From Sphingomonadaceae bacterium (lineage in GTDB: Bacteria > Pseudomonadota > Alphaproteobacteria > Sphingomonadales > Sphingomonadaceae), in the NCBI GenBank assembly GCA_947476425.1, contig CANJQJ010000012.1:1-64000 (forward strand): a stretch of 64,000 nt of DNA, read 5' to 3'. This document shows positions 6,625 through 16,405 of the stretch, in pieces (within the stretch, counting starts at the first letter, position 1; the number at the start of each line of letters is the position of its first letter). A program made the position numbers and the translations under genes. The notes under the pieces are model-generated. The model was not told the DNA's origin. It ran no database searches and worked only from the letters and a program-made list of their open reading frames with translations.

Positions 6625-8877
6625 ATGGGCAAGGCGGCCAACGCGAAAGCGGCATTATTTCTTGCGACTTGCGCCATGGGGCTCGGCCCTGCCGATGCCC
6701 GCACTGGTCCGGACCGAGCCGTGGAGGCAGCCTTCGATGCGCAAGTCTCCTCATCGGACCAACTCGAATGGCTGAAGGATATGTCCTCCCAGCCCAATCA
6801 TGTCGGAAGTCTGCACGATCGAGCGAACGCGGAGGGCACGCTCGCCAAGTTCCGGGCCTGGGGCTGGTCCGCTGAAATCGAGACCTTCGATGTCCTTTAT
6901 CCCACGCCGATCAGCACGCTTGTCGAATTGGTCGAGCCGACGAGACTGAAACTGGGTGGTCAGGAACCCGCGGTGCCTGGCGACTCGACATCCGGAAATA
7001 CGGCCGGCGCATTGCCGCCTTATGTGGCGTTCCAGGGCGACGGTGATGTCACTGCCCCGGTCGTCTACGTCAATTACGGAATGCCGGAAGATTACGACGC
7101 GTTGGAACGTCGTGGCATCAATGTACGAGGCAAGATAGCGATCGCTCGCTATGGCGCGGGCTGGCGCGGGCTGAAGGCCAAGCTGGCGCAGGAGCATGGC
7201 GCGGTGGGATGCATAATCTACTCCGACCCGGCCGGTGACGGCTTTGCCGTGGGCGACGTCTATCCAAAGGGCGGCGCGCGTCCTCCCCAGGGCGTCCAGC
7301 GGGGATCGGTTATGGACATGATGACCTACCCCGGCGACCCGCTCACGCCCGGCGTGGGTGCGATCAAAGGCACGAAACGCCTCGATCGTGCGCAAGCTGT
7401 CACCATCCTGAAAATTCCGGTGTTGCCCATGTCCTATGGTGATGCCGTCAAGCTGCTGGCCGCGATGGACGGACCGATAGCTCCTGCCAGCTTCCGGGGC
7501 GGCCTGCCGATCACCTACCACCTTGGCGGTGGCCAGGGCGTCAGGGTCCATCTTGCAGTCAAATCCGATTGGTCGCTGAAGACGATCTACGATGTGATCG
7601 CCCGCATCGAGGGCAGCACCTATCCGGACCAGTGGATCATACGCGGCAATCACCACGACGGATGGGTGTTCGGGGCGGCCGACCCCCTCAGCGGCAATGT
7701 CGCGATGCTTTCCGAAGCCAAGGCGCTGGGTGCGCTTCTGAAGACCGGTTGGCGACCAAGGCGAACGATCGTCTATGCGAGTTGGGACGCGGAAGAGCCG
7801 ATGATCCTTGGCTCGACGGAATGGGCTGAGACCCATGCCGCCGAGTTGAAGGCCAAGGCGATCATCTACATCAACTCCGACAGCAACGGGCGTGGCCTGC
7901 TTGGAGTGGAGGGTAGCCATGAATGGCAGCATTTCGTGAACGAGGTCGCGGCCGACGTCATCGATCCGGAAACCAAAGTGAGCGTCGCCGACCGTGTTCG
8001 CGCCAAAACCCTGGCTGACGCCTTTGACGCAACCGGACATGCCGACGAGATGCTGTTGAAGGCATCGGAAACAGGCGCGGACATTCCGATAGGCGCGCTT
8101 GGCTCAGGCTCGGATTTCTCGGCGTTCCTCGATCATCTCGGACTGCCCGTACTCAATCTCGGCTATGGCGGCGAGGACGAGATCAGCGGCGTCTATCACT
8201 CGCTCTATGACAGTTACGATCATGTCGTGAAATTCGACGATCCGGGCCTGGTGTATGGTGCGACGCTTTCAAAAACCGTGGGCCGCATGGTGTTGCGCAT
8301 TGCCGACGCGGACACGCCGCCCCAGCGCTTCAGCGATTTCGCAGCCACGGTTGCAGGCTATCTGGACGAGGTTCGCAAGCTGATCGACGATCGCCGCGCC
8401 CAGGATGTCAAACGTGATGTGCTTCTGGCCCAAGGCGCGTTCAGGCTCGCAACGGATCCGCAGACACCAGTCGGACCGCCGCTGGTTCATCCGCCCACGC
8501 CGTTCATCGAGCTGGCGGAACTCGCAAATGCGGTTGAAACGCTCAAGAAAAGCGCGACAGCCTATGACACGGCATATTCCGCAAGGGGCGCCACGCTTAC
8601 GCCCGAAGCCCGGAGGCGCCTCAACGCCTTGCTGCAGACGATCGACCAGCTTCTCCTGACGGATCGCGGCCTTCCGCTTCGGCCTTGGTACAAGCATCTC
8701 ATCTACGCGCCGGGTCTCTTTACCGGCTATGGCGCCAAAACGCTTCCCGGCGTCCGCGAAGCGATCGAGGAGCGCCGATTCAAGGATGCCGAAATCTACG
8801 CGAAGCTTACCGCTGATGCGCTGCTCGCCTACGCCGCCAGGCTGGACGCCGCGGGGGATATTCTGGCGCAACATTGA
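6625..8877 (+). CDS. Exported M28-family zinc metallopeptidase (glutamate carboxypeptidase II-like)
   Basis: This 750-residue secreted peptidase is of the PSMA/GCPII type: signal peptide (cut near GPADA), a protease-associated domain, the M28 catalytic domain and a C-terminal transferrin-receptor-like dimerisation domain. Zinc ligands align as H343 (GNHHDGW), D353 (AADPLSG), E390/E391 (DAEEP), D419 (INSDSNG) and H525 (YHSLYDSYDH). ATG 6625 is preferred because AAGGGG lies 8 bases upstream and it is followed at once by the signal peptide; the frame is open 17 codons further. It probably cleaves C-terminal residues from peptides in the periplasm. It stands alone on the plus strand. Confidence 0.88.
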   Translation: MGKAANAKAALFLATCAMGLGPADARTGPDRAVEAAFDAQVSSSDQLEWLKDMSSQPNHVGSLHDRANAEGTLAKFRAWGWSAEIETFDVLYPTPISTLVELVEPTRLKLGGQEPAVPGDSTSGNTAGALPPYVAFQGDGDVTAPVVYVNYGMPEDYDALERRGINVRGKIAIARYGAGWRGLKAKLAQEHGAVGCIIYSDPAGDGFAVGDVYPKGGARPPQGVQRGSVMDMMTYPGDPLTPGVGAIKGTKRLDRAQAVTILKIPVLPMSYGDAVKLLAAMDGPIAPASFRGGLPITYHLGGGQGVRVHLAVKSDWSLKTIYDVIARIEGSTYPDQWIIRGNHHDGWVFGAADPLSGNVAMLSEAKALGALLKTGWRPRRTIVYASWDAEEPMILGSTEWAETHAAELKAKAIIYINSDSNGRGLLGVEGSHEWQHFVNEVAADVIDPETKVSVADRVRAKTLADAFDATGHADEMLLKASETGADIPIGALGSGSDFSAFLDHLGLPVLNLGYGGEDEISGVYHSLYDSYDHVVKFDDPGLVYGATLSKTVGRMVLRIADADTPPQRFSDFAATVAGYLDEVRKLIDDRRAQDVKRDVLLAQGAFRLATDPQTPVGPPLVHPPTPFIELAELANAVETLKKSATAYDTAYSARGATLTPEARRRLNALLQTIDQLLLTDRGLPLRPWYKHLIYAPGLFTGYGAKTLPGVREAIEERRFKDAEIYAKLTADALLAYAARLDAAGDILAQH

Positions 8878-8957
8878 TGCTCTCCATCAAATAGTTTCGT
8901 GTTGCAGCGCAGCAATGTGTGCTGCATGAGGCAGTTGCCACTGGAGGAAGATGATCT

Positions 8958-10079
8958 ATGCCCAAATCGACAGGCGCTGAGTCAACGGCACTGGTCTTCC
9001 AGGGTGGAGGCGCGTTGGGCGCGTATCAGGCCGGAGTGTATGAAGCGCTCGCCAACGCCGGCTATGCCCCCGACTGGATCGCAGGCATTTCGATCGGCGC
9101 GATCAACGCAGCCATCATCGCAGGCAATCCCCCGGAACGTCGTATCGAGCGATTGCGCAGCTTCTGGGACCTCGTATCGTCGCAGTTGACCGGCGCACCG
9201 TTGATGACCGATGGCTGGATTCGCGCCTGGTACAACGAGATGTCCGCCAGCGTCATTGCGGCGATCGGCGCACCCGGCTTTTTTACGCCGCGCTTTCCGC
9301 CCGCCATCATGTCGGCCCCGGGAACGCTCGAAGCGATCAGCCTCTATGATACGAGCCCGCTGCTCAAGACGCTCGCCGAACTGATCGATTTCGATCGTAT
9401 CAACGCCAAGGGATCGATGCGATTCAGCGTGGGCGCGGTCAATGTGACGACGGGAAATTTCAAATATTTCGATACGCATGAGGATTGCGTCATCGGCCCC
9501 GAGCATATCATGGCGAGCGGCGCTCTCCCGCCGGGATTTGCTCCGGTAAAGATCGGCGACGATTATTATTGGGACGGTGGGCTGGTCTCCAACACGCCAC
9601 TCCAGCATGTGCTCGACAATCGGCCGGAGACAGACGACGTCTGCGTTTTCCAGGTCGATCTGTTCAGCGCAGTGGGGCACCTTCCCCGCAACCTCTTCGA
9701 TGTGACCCAGCGCGAAAAGGATATCCGCTTTTCGAGCCGGACCCGACTCAACACCGAAATGGGCAAGCAATTACAGATCCTGCGCGAAGCGGCCTTTCGC
9801 CTTAGCGCGAAGTTGCCGGATTCACTGAAGGACGATCCCGACGCTCAGCTCCTTGCTGCCAAGGGTCGCGACGGTGCGGTCACGATCCTGCATTTGATCA
9901 ATCGCTCGGAGCCATATGAGCGCCAGTCGAAGGATTATGAATTCTCCCGCGTGACCGTGAACGGCCATTGGGACGCGGGTCGGAAGGACGTCGAGACTTC
10001 GCTGAAAGACAAGCGCTGGATCAATCGTACCAAGCCCGCGTCGGGCATGGCGGTCTATGACCTGGCGGGCGGGAAATGA
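8958..10079 (+). CDS. Patatin-like phospholipase with DUF3734 C-terminus
   Basis: The gene encodes 373 residues from ATG 8958, preceded by GGAGGAAG. The patatin Ser-Asp dyad is complete: oxyanion loop GGGALGAYQAG, nucleophile S45 in GISIG and D206 in DGG. The C-terminal third (HLINRSEPYERQSKDYEFSR, then HWDAGRKD) is the DUF3734 region seen in bacterial patatins often found near PHA or fatty-acid genes. It probably hydrolyses acyl esters of phospholipids or storage lipids in the cytoplasm. The next gene on this strand starts 60 bases later. Confidence 0.88.
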   Translation: MPKSTGAESTALVFQGGGALGAYQAGVYEALANAGYAPDWIAGISIGAINAAIIAGNPPERRIERLRSFWDLVSSQLTGAPLMTDGWIRAWYNEMSASVIAAIGAPGFFTPRFPPAIMSAPGTLEAISLYDTSPLLKTLAELIDFDRINAKGSMRFSVGAVNVTTGNFKYFDTHEDCVIGPEHIMASGALPPGFAPVKIGDDYYWDGGLVSNTPLQHVLDNRPETDDVCVFQVDLFSAVGHLPRNLFDVTQREKDIRFSSRTRLNTEMGKQLQILREAAFRLSAKLPDSLKDDPDAQLLAAKGRDGAVTILHLINRSEPYERQSKDYEFSRVTVNGHWDAGRKDVETSLKDKRWINRTKPASGMAVYDLAGGK

Positions 10080-10142
10080 CGCTCGCACGGTAGCTTGGAC
10101 ATTCGCCGACAACGGTCGCAATCAGCCCGCGATTGCCATATG

Positions 10143-10748
10143 ATGGATCGCGGAATGACCCGCCTAGAGACCGCCTCTGCTGCACTTGCGCGTGCAACCG
10201 ACTTCGTGCGCGCGGGTCGATTGGCGACCGACATACCGGAATGCACACTCGGCGCGGATATTAGCCGATCGCGACACACCAGGATGATCGCGAACGTACT
10301 ACGCGAACTGGACTGCCTGCTGAGCATATTGATCGATGAGACGGCACTCGCCATCGATCCCGAGCTTGAGCCTCGACCTGCTTTCGGGCGGCAACGCAAT
10401 ACCGCCAACAAATTGCGCAATCTCCATACGACGTTGCGGCTTTCCACCCCCCGACATGATCGACTGCGCGCTTTGGGCAAGGCGCGTGACTGCCTGTTTC
10501 ACTGCGCCGGCATCGTGCGGCGGCCTGATGCGCGGGGCGGGAACATAATGACGGTGGGCTGGCCAGGGTTTCCCGCCGACGGCCTTTCGCTACGGCATTT
10601 CTCGCTGGGCGAGCGGCTTGTCGTCAAGGCTGTCGATCTCGAAAATGTCTGCGACTTCTATGACGATATCGCCAGCGAACTAGTGATGGGCACGAGCGTC
10701 ATGCGAAATTGCGGCCTTGATACTGCTCCCTCAACGCCCGCTTGTTGA
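10143..10748 (+). CDS. Conserved-looking protein of unknown function
   Basis: This 201-residue frame starts at ATG 10143, with another ATG one codon upstream. It has the central stretch RLRALGKARDCLFHCAG followed by MTVGWPGFPADG and the C-terminal VDLENVCDFYDDIA. It is a soluble protein without signal peptide or membrane segment. No family was recognised. Its codon pattern and lack of a better frame on the other strand support it. Its last 50 bases overlap the 3' end of the convergent acyl-CoA ligase gene, so one of the two C-termini is encoded antisense to the other. Confidence 0.6.
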   Translation: MDRGMTRLETASAALARATDFVRAGRLATDIPECTLGADISRSRHTRMIANVLRELDCLLSILIDETALAIDPELEPRPAFGRQRNTANKLRNLHTTLRLSTPRHDRLRALGKARDCLFHCAGIVRRPDARGGNIMTVGWPGFPADGLSLRHFSLGERLVVKAVDLENVCDFYDDIASELVMGTSVMRNCGLDTAPSTPAC

Positions 10749-12324
10749 TCTTGCCCGTTGCGGTATGCGGCAAGGCGTCGACGAACAGGATTTCGTCAGG
10801 CAGCCACCATCTTGCGACACGTGGCTCGAGGAAATCGAGAATATCCTCCGCTGCTACCTCGGCCCCGAGCTTGCGGATCAATAACATCAATGGCCGCTCA
10901 TCCCATTGGGGATGAGGCAGGCCGATCACCGCAGCTCCGGCAATTGCCCAATGCGCCAAGACTTCATTTTCGAGGGCTATCGATGAGATCCACTCGCCGC
11001 CCGACTTGATGACATCCTTGGCTCGGTCGGTAATCTGCATGAATCCGAGCGCATCGATCGTCGCGATATCCCCGGTATCGAACCAGCCCTCTTCATCGAG
11101 CGCCGATCCAGTGGTGCTGTTGAAATAGGTGTCGACCACCCACGGCCCCCGAATATTGAGATTTCCGGCAGCGCAGCCATCATGTGGCATGATCCCGCCA
11201 TTCTCATCGGTGATCTTCATCTCGACGCCAAAAATCGATCGGCCCTGCTTGCACTGGCGATCGAGCCTCGCTTCGGGATCCTGGTCGTTCGCCAGTGCAT
11301 GCGGAGTCCCGATCGAACCCAGGGGAGAGGTTTCCGTCATTCCCCAGGCGTGGTTGACCCTGATGCCATATTTCCGCTGAAAGGCATCGATCATCATCCG
11401 GGGGGCAGCGGCTCCGCCGATCACGACCGTGTCGAGCCGACCAAGGCCAAGACCGGAATTTTCGAGAAAATCGAGCATCGCAAGCCACAGTGTGGGCACG
11501 GCGGCAGTCATCGTGACATACTCGTCGATGATCAGGCGATGAAGTGTCGGCGCGTCGAAAAGTGGCCCGGTAAAGACCAGTTTGGCTCCGGTCATCGCGG
11601 CGGAATAAGGGATCCCCCAGGCGTTGGCGTGATACATCGGAACCACCGGGAGTATGACGCTCAGCGAGCCGATCGCCAATGTGTCCGCCATGCATGCACA
11701 CCACGCATGCAGCATGGTCGAGCGATGGCTGTAGAGCACTCCCTTGGGGTTACCAGTGGTGCCCGACGTATAGCACAAGGCGGCAGGGGCATTTTCATCG
11801 AGGCTCGCCCAGGCGAAATCGCCATCTTCGGATGCAATCAGCTCCTCGTAGCACAGCAATCCTGCAATGCTGCTCGAAACTGGCATATGCGCCCGATCCG
11901 TCATCAGGACATAATGGCTAACGCTCGACAATTTCGGGGCCAATTGCTCGACGAGCGGCAGGAACGTCAGGTCCAGCAGCAGGACCTGATCCTCGGCGTG
12001 ATTGGCGATATAGGCGATTTGATCGGCGAACAGCCTCGGATTGACGGTGTGGACAACCGCACCAAGGCCCGCGATGCCAAACCAGGCCTCGAGATGGCGA
12101 TAGCCATTCCAGGCGAGCGTCGCGACCCGATCGCTCTCCTTCACACCAAGACGTGCCAAGGCCTGCGCGAGCCGAACCGAACGATCACGGATATCGGCCC
12201 AATTGCATCGATGAATGCCACCCTCGACGGTTTCGGAAACGATTTCGCGCGCGCCATGCGCTCGTGCGGCATGATCGATCAACCGCGGCACCAAAAGCGG
12301 CCAATCCTGCATCCGACCCAGCAT
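10699..12324 (-). CDS. Medium/long-chain fatty-acid-CoA ligase, AlkK-like
   Basis: This 541-residue AMP-forming acyl-CoA synthetase activates a fatty acid through an acyl-adenylate. Adenylate-forming motifs are in order: [39 protein letters not shown], then [16 protein letters not shown] and the C-terminal catalytic Lys in [12 protein letters not shown]. The start [20 protein letters not shown] closely follows the AlkK type, suggesting medium-chain substrates, though chain length cannot be read from sequence. It is probably cytosolic and feeds beta-oxidation or PHA precursors. The gene is transcribed alone. Confidence 0.88.
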   Translation of the reverse strand: MLGRMQDWPLLVPRLIDHAARAHGAREIVSETVEGGIHRCNWADIRDRSVRLAQALARLGVKESDRVATLAWNGYRHLEAWFGIAGLGAVVHTVNPRLFADQIAYIANHAEDQVLLLDLTFLPLVEQLAPKLSSVSHYVLMTDRAHMPVSSSIAGLLCYEELIASEDGDFAWASLDENAPAALCYTSGTTGNPKGVLYSHRSTMLHAWCACMADTLAIGSLSVILPVVPMYHANAWGIPYSAAMTGAKLVFTGPLFDAPTLHRLIIDEYVTMTAAVPTLWLAMLDFLENSGLGLGRLDTVVIGGAAAPRMMIDAFQRKYGIRVNHAWGMTETSPLGSIGTPHALANDQDPEARLDRQCKQGRSIFGVEMKITDENGGIMPHDGCAAGNLNIRGPWVVDTYFNSTTGSALDEEGWFDTGDIATIDALGFMQITDRAKDVIKSGGEWISSIALENEVLAHWAIAGAAVIGLPHPQWDERPLMLLIRKLGAEVAAEDILDFLEPRVARWWLPDEILFVDALPHTATGKINKRALREQYQGRNFA

Positions 12325-12428
12325 CGCACCCTCCGATCCGGCCCGCGGTTGTCCACGTGACCAAGCGCTATTCTAGATCAACTGTGAGGACATGCCAGTA
12401 GCGCGATGAGACCGATAATTCGTGGCCT

Positions 12429-13193
12429 TCATTGCGATGTCGCAACAAACCATCGCGCGTTACCCTCTATTGCGAGGGCAGTAAGGATTCCACTTGAGTA
12501 AGCTCCGGTATCGATTCCGATGCGATTGGGCCGCTCATCAACCTTGGAACGGATCGTGTGGCCATGGACTACCATGACGCCATGATCTTGCTCGGATCGG
12601 TGGAAATCGTCGCGAATCCAGCGCAGGTCGACAACATCCTGTTCCTCCAGGGGCATTCCGGGACGAATGCCGGCATGAACAAAGAGGTAATCGCCCTTCC
12701 GGTACCAATTCGAGAACTGGCGAATGAACTCGATATGGGCCTCCGGCACAAACTCGCGGACCTTTTCGGTCAGCTGATCGAAATCCAGGCCGTCATATTC
12801 GTCCGGACTGACGCCGTAGCTGATGAGGGTGGCCCGGCCACCTGCCCGGTGGAAAAGCGGCGCCAGCTTGCGGTCGCCATCCCAGACACTCATCAATAAT
12901 TCTTCATGGTTTCCCGCGAGGAATATCGTCGTCCGCTCGCCTTCCGCCAGCTCCATCAGTCGCTCGATGACACGTCGGGAATCCGGGCCTCGATCGACCA
13001 GATCGCCCAGAAAAACCAGCGTGGTCCTGGCAGGAGACCGGTCGAGATCATCCTGCTCGATCAACGCGAGCAGCTGGTCGAGCAGATCAAGCCGGCCATG
13101 GATATCGCCGATCGCATAAATGCGTTCACCTGCCGGCGCCTGCCACCGTTCCTCGGCTACACGGCGCACATTGCCAAAAATACGCTTGAGCAT
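12429..13193 (-). CDS. PPP-family metallophosphatase (first of a tandem pair)
   Basis: This 254-residue protein is of the bacterial serine/threonine phosphatase (PPP) type. Dinuclear-metal motifs are all present: GDIHGRLD, GDLVDRGPDS, AGNHEE, then His in LFVHAGI and VVHGHT. The start MLKRIFGNVRR is preferred because it aligns with the start of the paralogue 100 bases upstream (MQRLLSSLVRR); a further in-frame ATG exists at 13229. Substrates could be phosphoproteins or diadenosine polyphosphates. The tandem paralogue in the same orientation makes an operon likely. Confidence 0.85.
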   Translation of the reverse strand: MLKRIFGNVRRVAEERWQAPAGERIYAIGDIHGRLDLLDQLLALIEQDDLDRSPARTTLVFLGDLVDRGPDSRRVIERLMELAEGERTTIFLAGNHEELLMSVWDGDRKLAPLFHRAGGRATLISYGVSPDEYDGLDFDQLTEKVREFVPEAHIEFIRQFSNWYRKGDYLFVHAGIRPGMPLEEQDVVDLRWIRDDFHRSEQDHGVMVVHGHTIRSKVDERPNRIGIDTGAYSSGILTALAIEGNARWFVATSQ

Positions 13194-13300
13194 GGTCGCC
13201 ACGACAACAAAGTCCCTTCCGGATACCATATAGTCGTTCGCGTAGCTCCTGCCAAAGGGAACAACGACTGGTTGCGGCGGGCCGGTGTACAGCCGGCGGC

Positions 13301-14086
13301 CTATCGCACGGACTTGCGCTCGCTGACTACCCAGCGATCAGCCCCTTCCAGCCCGAGCGCCGTGAGCCTGCCCGTACGGTAGGCACCCGTGTCGATGCCG
13401 ATCCGATTAGCGCGAAACTGGGGTTCGATGCATTGCGAATGGCCATGAACCACGATCATGCCATGGTCGCGCTCGTCGGTGAGGAAAGGTTCGCGGATCC
13501 AGCGCATGTCCTCGCCCGATTGCCGATCAATCGGGACGCCGGGGCAAATCCCGGCATGAACGAACAGATAGTCGCCGATGATCACGCGATCGACGAGCTG
13601 CTGGAGAAACACCAGATGCGTGTCGGGCACCATTGCCCGCATCGCACGCGCCAGCGCCGGGCCCTCCTCGACGAAGAGCGCGTCCGACGCGCCATAGCTT
13701 TTCATCGTCTCGTATCCGCCGAACTCAAGCCAGCCGATTTCCTCCGGCACCGCTCCCTCGGCAAGCGCGGCAAGCATGACCTCCTCATGGTTGCCGCGGA
13801 TGAAATGGAATGTCGCGAAACTTCCCCTCAGCGCCCGCAAATACTCGATGACGTGCGCCGATCCAGCGCCACGATCGATCATGTCACCCAGCATCACGAC
13901 TTGTGTATCGGCCGCGCCGCGCTTGCGATTGTCGGCACGAATCCGGTCGAGAAGCCCAATCAGCAGGTCGAATCGGCCATGGACGTCCCCAATCGCGTAA
14001 ACACGCTGGCCATGCGGGATTTCGGCCTCGCGAACAGGCGATTCAAGGGTTTTCCGACGGACGAGGGAGGACAGCAACCGTTGCAT
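13301..14086 (-). CDS. PPP-family metallophosphatase (second of a tandem pair)
   Basis: This 261-residue paralogue shows the same ordered motifs: GDVHGRFD, GDMIDRGAGS, RGNHEE, FVHAGI and VVHGHS. It differs from the neighbour mainly in the central cap region (about residues 100-160: WLEFGGYETMKSYGAS) and keeps the C-terminal NRIGIDTGAYRTG block. The high similarity of the two end blocks points to a tandem duplication followed by divergence. It is upstream in the presumed two-gene unit. tRNA-Gly lies 100 bases beyond its start on the other strand. Confidence 0.85.
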   Translation of the reverse strand: MQRLLSSLVRRKTLESPVREAEIPHGQRVYAIGDVHGRFDLLIGLLDRIRADNRKRGAADTQVVMLGDMIDRGAGSAHVIEYLRALRGSFATFHFIRGNHEEVMLAALAEGAVPEEIGWLEFGGYETMKSYGASDALFVEEGPALARAMRAMVPDTHLVFLQQLVDRVIIGDYLFVHAGICPGVPIDRQSGEDMRWIREPFLTDERDHGMIVVHGHSQCIEPQFRANRIGIDTGAYRTGRLTALGLEGADRWVVSERKSVR

Positions 14087-14188
14087 GGGTACTTCTGCGC
14101 AGGGCTCGCCGACAAGTGCAACCCGCTTTGCGACAAGATGCTTCGGCGGCTTGTCGGCTGCGGCGAATTTGTCTATGCGGGCTGCGAT

Positions 14189-14262
14189 GCGGGCGTAGCA
14201 TAGTGGTAATGCTCTAGCCTTCCAAGCTAGCTAGGAGGGTTCGATTCCCTTCGCCCGCTCCA
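14189..14262 (+). tRNA. tRNA-Gly (anticodon TCC)
   Basis: The acceptor stem GCGGGCG (14189-14195) pairs with CGCCCGC (14252-14258). The D arm contains AGTGGTAAT. The anticodon stem CTAGC/GCTAG frames the loop CTTCCAA with anticodon TCC. The T arm is GAGGGTTCGATTCCCTT. The discriminator base is T and CCA is encoded (14260-14262). All stems close, giving a 74-nt gene. Confidence 0.95.
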
Positions 14263-14330
14263 GCATTTCCCTACCTCGAGCGCGTCCGCTTCATGGCTTA
14301 CTTACCAAATGCGCGTATCGATGGTCATCG

Positions 14331-15617
14331 ATGAAACCCGCACACTCTCCTGATCCAAGACCGAAATCGGCCGTCTCTGCTGGAGTTGGCTGGGCAGGCC
14401 TCGTCGGCCTTTTGGTCTGGGTGATCTTCGCGCGCCAGTTCGGGTGGCAGGGCGAACGCGCGGCGGCCGTCGCCGTCGCTGCGTGCGGTGCCCCGATGGT
14501 CGCCTGGTCGCTGTTAATCGATCGCGTTCACCGCAATCCATCCACCGGTCTCGTCTGGGATCGGCCAATCCGGCCATTGTCCCGGAGCTTGGATATCAGC
14601 GTCGTCAAGCTCAGCGGGCTGTGGGCGACCTGGTCGATCATCGCGATTCTCTACTGCCTGGGTCGCTGGTACTGGGATGGCCAATATCTGTTCGCGATGC
14701 ACGCCATGGGAATTGCGATCCCGTTCGTGCTGGTCGCTTCGATTCCCTACATGCTGTGGATCGATCGCCGCCTCGCCGACCCGCGCGACGGCACATATGC
14801 CTTCGGCCAGTTCCTGCTACGCACCGGAAAGCCACCTCGCGAGGCAATCGTTGAGCACCTTCGCAGCTGGGGTGTGAAGGGGTTCTTCACCGCCTTCATG
14901 ATCTCGATCGTCCCGGGCAATTATCGTGACGTGATAGCCCCCGCCTCTGACGAGATTCTGGCGAACCCGGTCACACTGACGCGCTGGCTGATTTCTGCGA
15001 TGTTCCTGATCGACGTTGCAGTCGCGACCGTCGGGTATCTGCTGACGATGCGTCCTCTGGACGCGCATATTCGTAGCGCTAACCCCTATGCCGCTGGATG
15101 GACCGCCGCGCTTATCTGCTATCCGCCCTTCCTGCTGATGTCGAACGGCGGCCCGCTCGACTATCATTACGGCACGCAGGAATGGATGTGGTGGATGAAC
15201 GGCCACCCGTGGTTGCTGACCTTCACTGGCGCAATTCTGATCATGCTCACCGGGATTTACGCGTGGGCGACGGTTGCATTCGGCTTGCGCTTCTCCAACC
15301 TCACCAATCGCGGCATCCTGACCCACGGCCCTTATCGCTGGTCGAAACACCCCGCCTATGTTTCGAAGAACCTCTTCTGGTGGCTCTCGACGCTGCCGTT
15401 TTTTGCCACCACTGGCAATTTCACTGACATGGTCCGCAATACGGCGCTGCTGGCGATGATAAACGGCGTCTATTACTGGCGCGCACGAACCGAGGAACGC
15501 CACCTGATGGCTGACCCGGCCTATCGAACCTATTCCGCATGGATGGACCGCAACGCGCCGCTTGCCCGGCTTGCGCGTCGATTCAGGGATTCGGCGGCTG
15601 GGGTGGCTGCCGAATAG
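14331..15617 (+). CDS. Isoprenylcysteine methyltransferase-like integral membrane protein
   Basis: This is a 428-residue polytopic protein with about eight to nine hydrophobic segments. The C-terminal signature LTHGPYRWSKHPAYVSKN followed by a membrane span and EERHLMADPAYRTYS is the SAM-binding methyltransferase motif of the ICMT/phospholipid methyltransferase (PEMT) family. The N-terminal ~270 residues add extra spans not needed for that core, so the protein is about twice the usual bacterial ICMT-like length. The substrate is unknown; a lipid or isoprenoid-linked group at the inner membrane is likely. It is a single gene just downstream of tRNA-Gly. Confidence 0.8.
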   Translation: MKPAHSPDPRPKSAVSAGVGWAGLVGLLVWVIFARQFGWQGERAAAVAVAACGAPMVAWSLLIDRVHRNPSTGLVWDRPIRPLSRSLDISVVKLSGLWATWSIIAILYCLGRWYWDGQYLFAMHAMGIAIPFVLVASIPYMLWIDRRLADPRDGTYAFGQFLLRTGKPPREAIVEHLRSWGVKGFFTAFMISIVPGNYRDVIAPASDEILANPVTLTRWLISAMFLIDVAVATVGYLLTMRPLDAHIRSANPYAAGWTAALICYPPFLLMSNGGPLDYHYGTQEWMWWMNGHPWLLTFTGAILIMLTGIYAWATVAFGLRFSNLTNRGILTHGPYRWSKHPAYVSKNLFWWLSTLPFFATTGNFTDMVRNTALLAMINGVYYWRARTEERHLMADPAYRTYSAWMDRNAPLARLARRFRDSAAGVAAE

Positions 15618-15618
15618 T

Positions 15619-16359
15619 TCAATCTTCCGCCCGCTGACGTCCCGGCGCTTCAGCGACACGGGCGGCAAGCCTTGCCACCGCTGCCTGATGGATTGCCGGA
15701 GCAGTCGCCAGGACGCCAAAAGCGTCTCCGTGGGTCGAATTATAACGGAGCGGATGCCCCCGCGCATCGGTGACGATGGCGCCGGCCTCCTGCGCGATCA
15801 GGGCGGCGGCAGCGATATCCCACTCGTTGCCCCAGCGCAGCGTCGCGACGAGATCGGCTTCCCCGGCAGCAACCATCCCGATCCGCAGCGCAATCGAATT
15901 GGGCTTGTGTACTGGCACGAGATCGCGATCGAGGCGGGGCAGCAAATCTGCGGGTACACGCGCGCCGATCAGGTCTTCGCGCGGACTGGCTTGGATCGGA
16001 TCGCCATTCCGCGTCGCCCCTCGGCCGATCAGGGCGCGCCAATGCTCACCCCGAGCAGGGGCATCGAGCACGCCGAGCAAAGGTCGACCGCCTTCGACGA
16101 GCGCGATCGATACAGCCCAACCCGGCCGGCCGCGCAGGAAATCGCGGGTCCCGTCGATCGGATCGACGACCCAGACGCGCACTCGAGTCAACCGCTCGGC
16201 ATCGTCGACGGTTTCCTCGGATAGCCAACCCGCCTCGGGATCGAGCGCCATCAACCGTAGCTTGAGCAGCGCATCCGCCTCGAGATCGACGTCGCATACC
16301 GGATGGCCGGGCACTTTCTCCCACTGGCGGACCTCACCTCTCCAGCGGCCATGCACCAT
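15619..16359 (-). CDS. Inositol monophosphatase/CysQ-family phosphatase
   Basis: This 246-residue Mg-dependent phosphatase probably removes phosphate from 3'-phosphoadenosine 5'-phosphate or inositol phosphates. Motifs are LSEE (metal Glu), VVDPIDGTRDFLRG (DPIDGT signature) and EWDIAAAALIAQEAGA. The chosen start, ATG 16359, gives MVHGRW. The same frame is open for about 20 codons upstream (reading SLLDAVSEIAREVGA) and resembles the family's N-terminal helix, but has no ATG, GTG or TTG before a stop overlapping the end of pmbA. The N-terminus is therefore uncertain. It lies 46 bases after pmbA on the same strand. Confidence 0.82.
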   Translation of the reverse strand: MVHGRWRGEVRQWEKVPGHPVCDVDLEADALLKLRLMALDPEAGWLSEETVDDAERLTRVRVWVVDPIDGTRDFLRGRPGWAVSIALVEGGRPLLGVLDAPARGEHWRALIGRGATRNGDPIQASPREDLIGARVPADLLPRLDRDLVPVHKPNSIALRIGMVAAGEADLVATLRWGNEWDIAAAALIAQEAGAIVTDARGHPLRYNSTHGDAFGVLATAPAIHQAAVARLAARVAEAPGRQRAED

Positions 16360-16405
16360 TGCGCCGACCTCGCGGGCGATCTCACTGACCGCGTCGAGAA
16401 GTGAA

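Noticed and set aside
6751-8040. 429-codon minus-strand open frame
   Set aside because: Antisense to the M28 peptidase, whose zinc ligands and signal peptide are complete.
11182-12360. 392-codon plus-strand open frame
   Set aside because: Antisense to the acyl-CoA ligase; no motif and atypical composition.
14189-14262. tRNA-Gly as an integration site of a genomic island
   Set aside because: Both flanks are backbone-type genes and no integrase or partial tRNA repeat is seen within the window.
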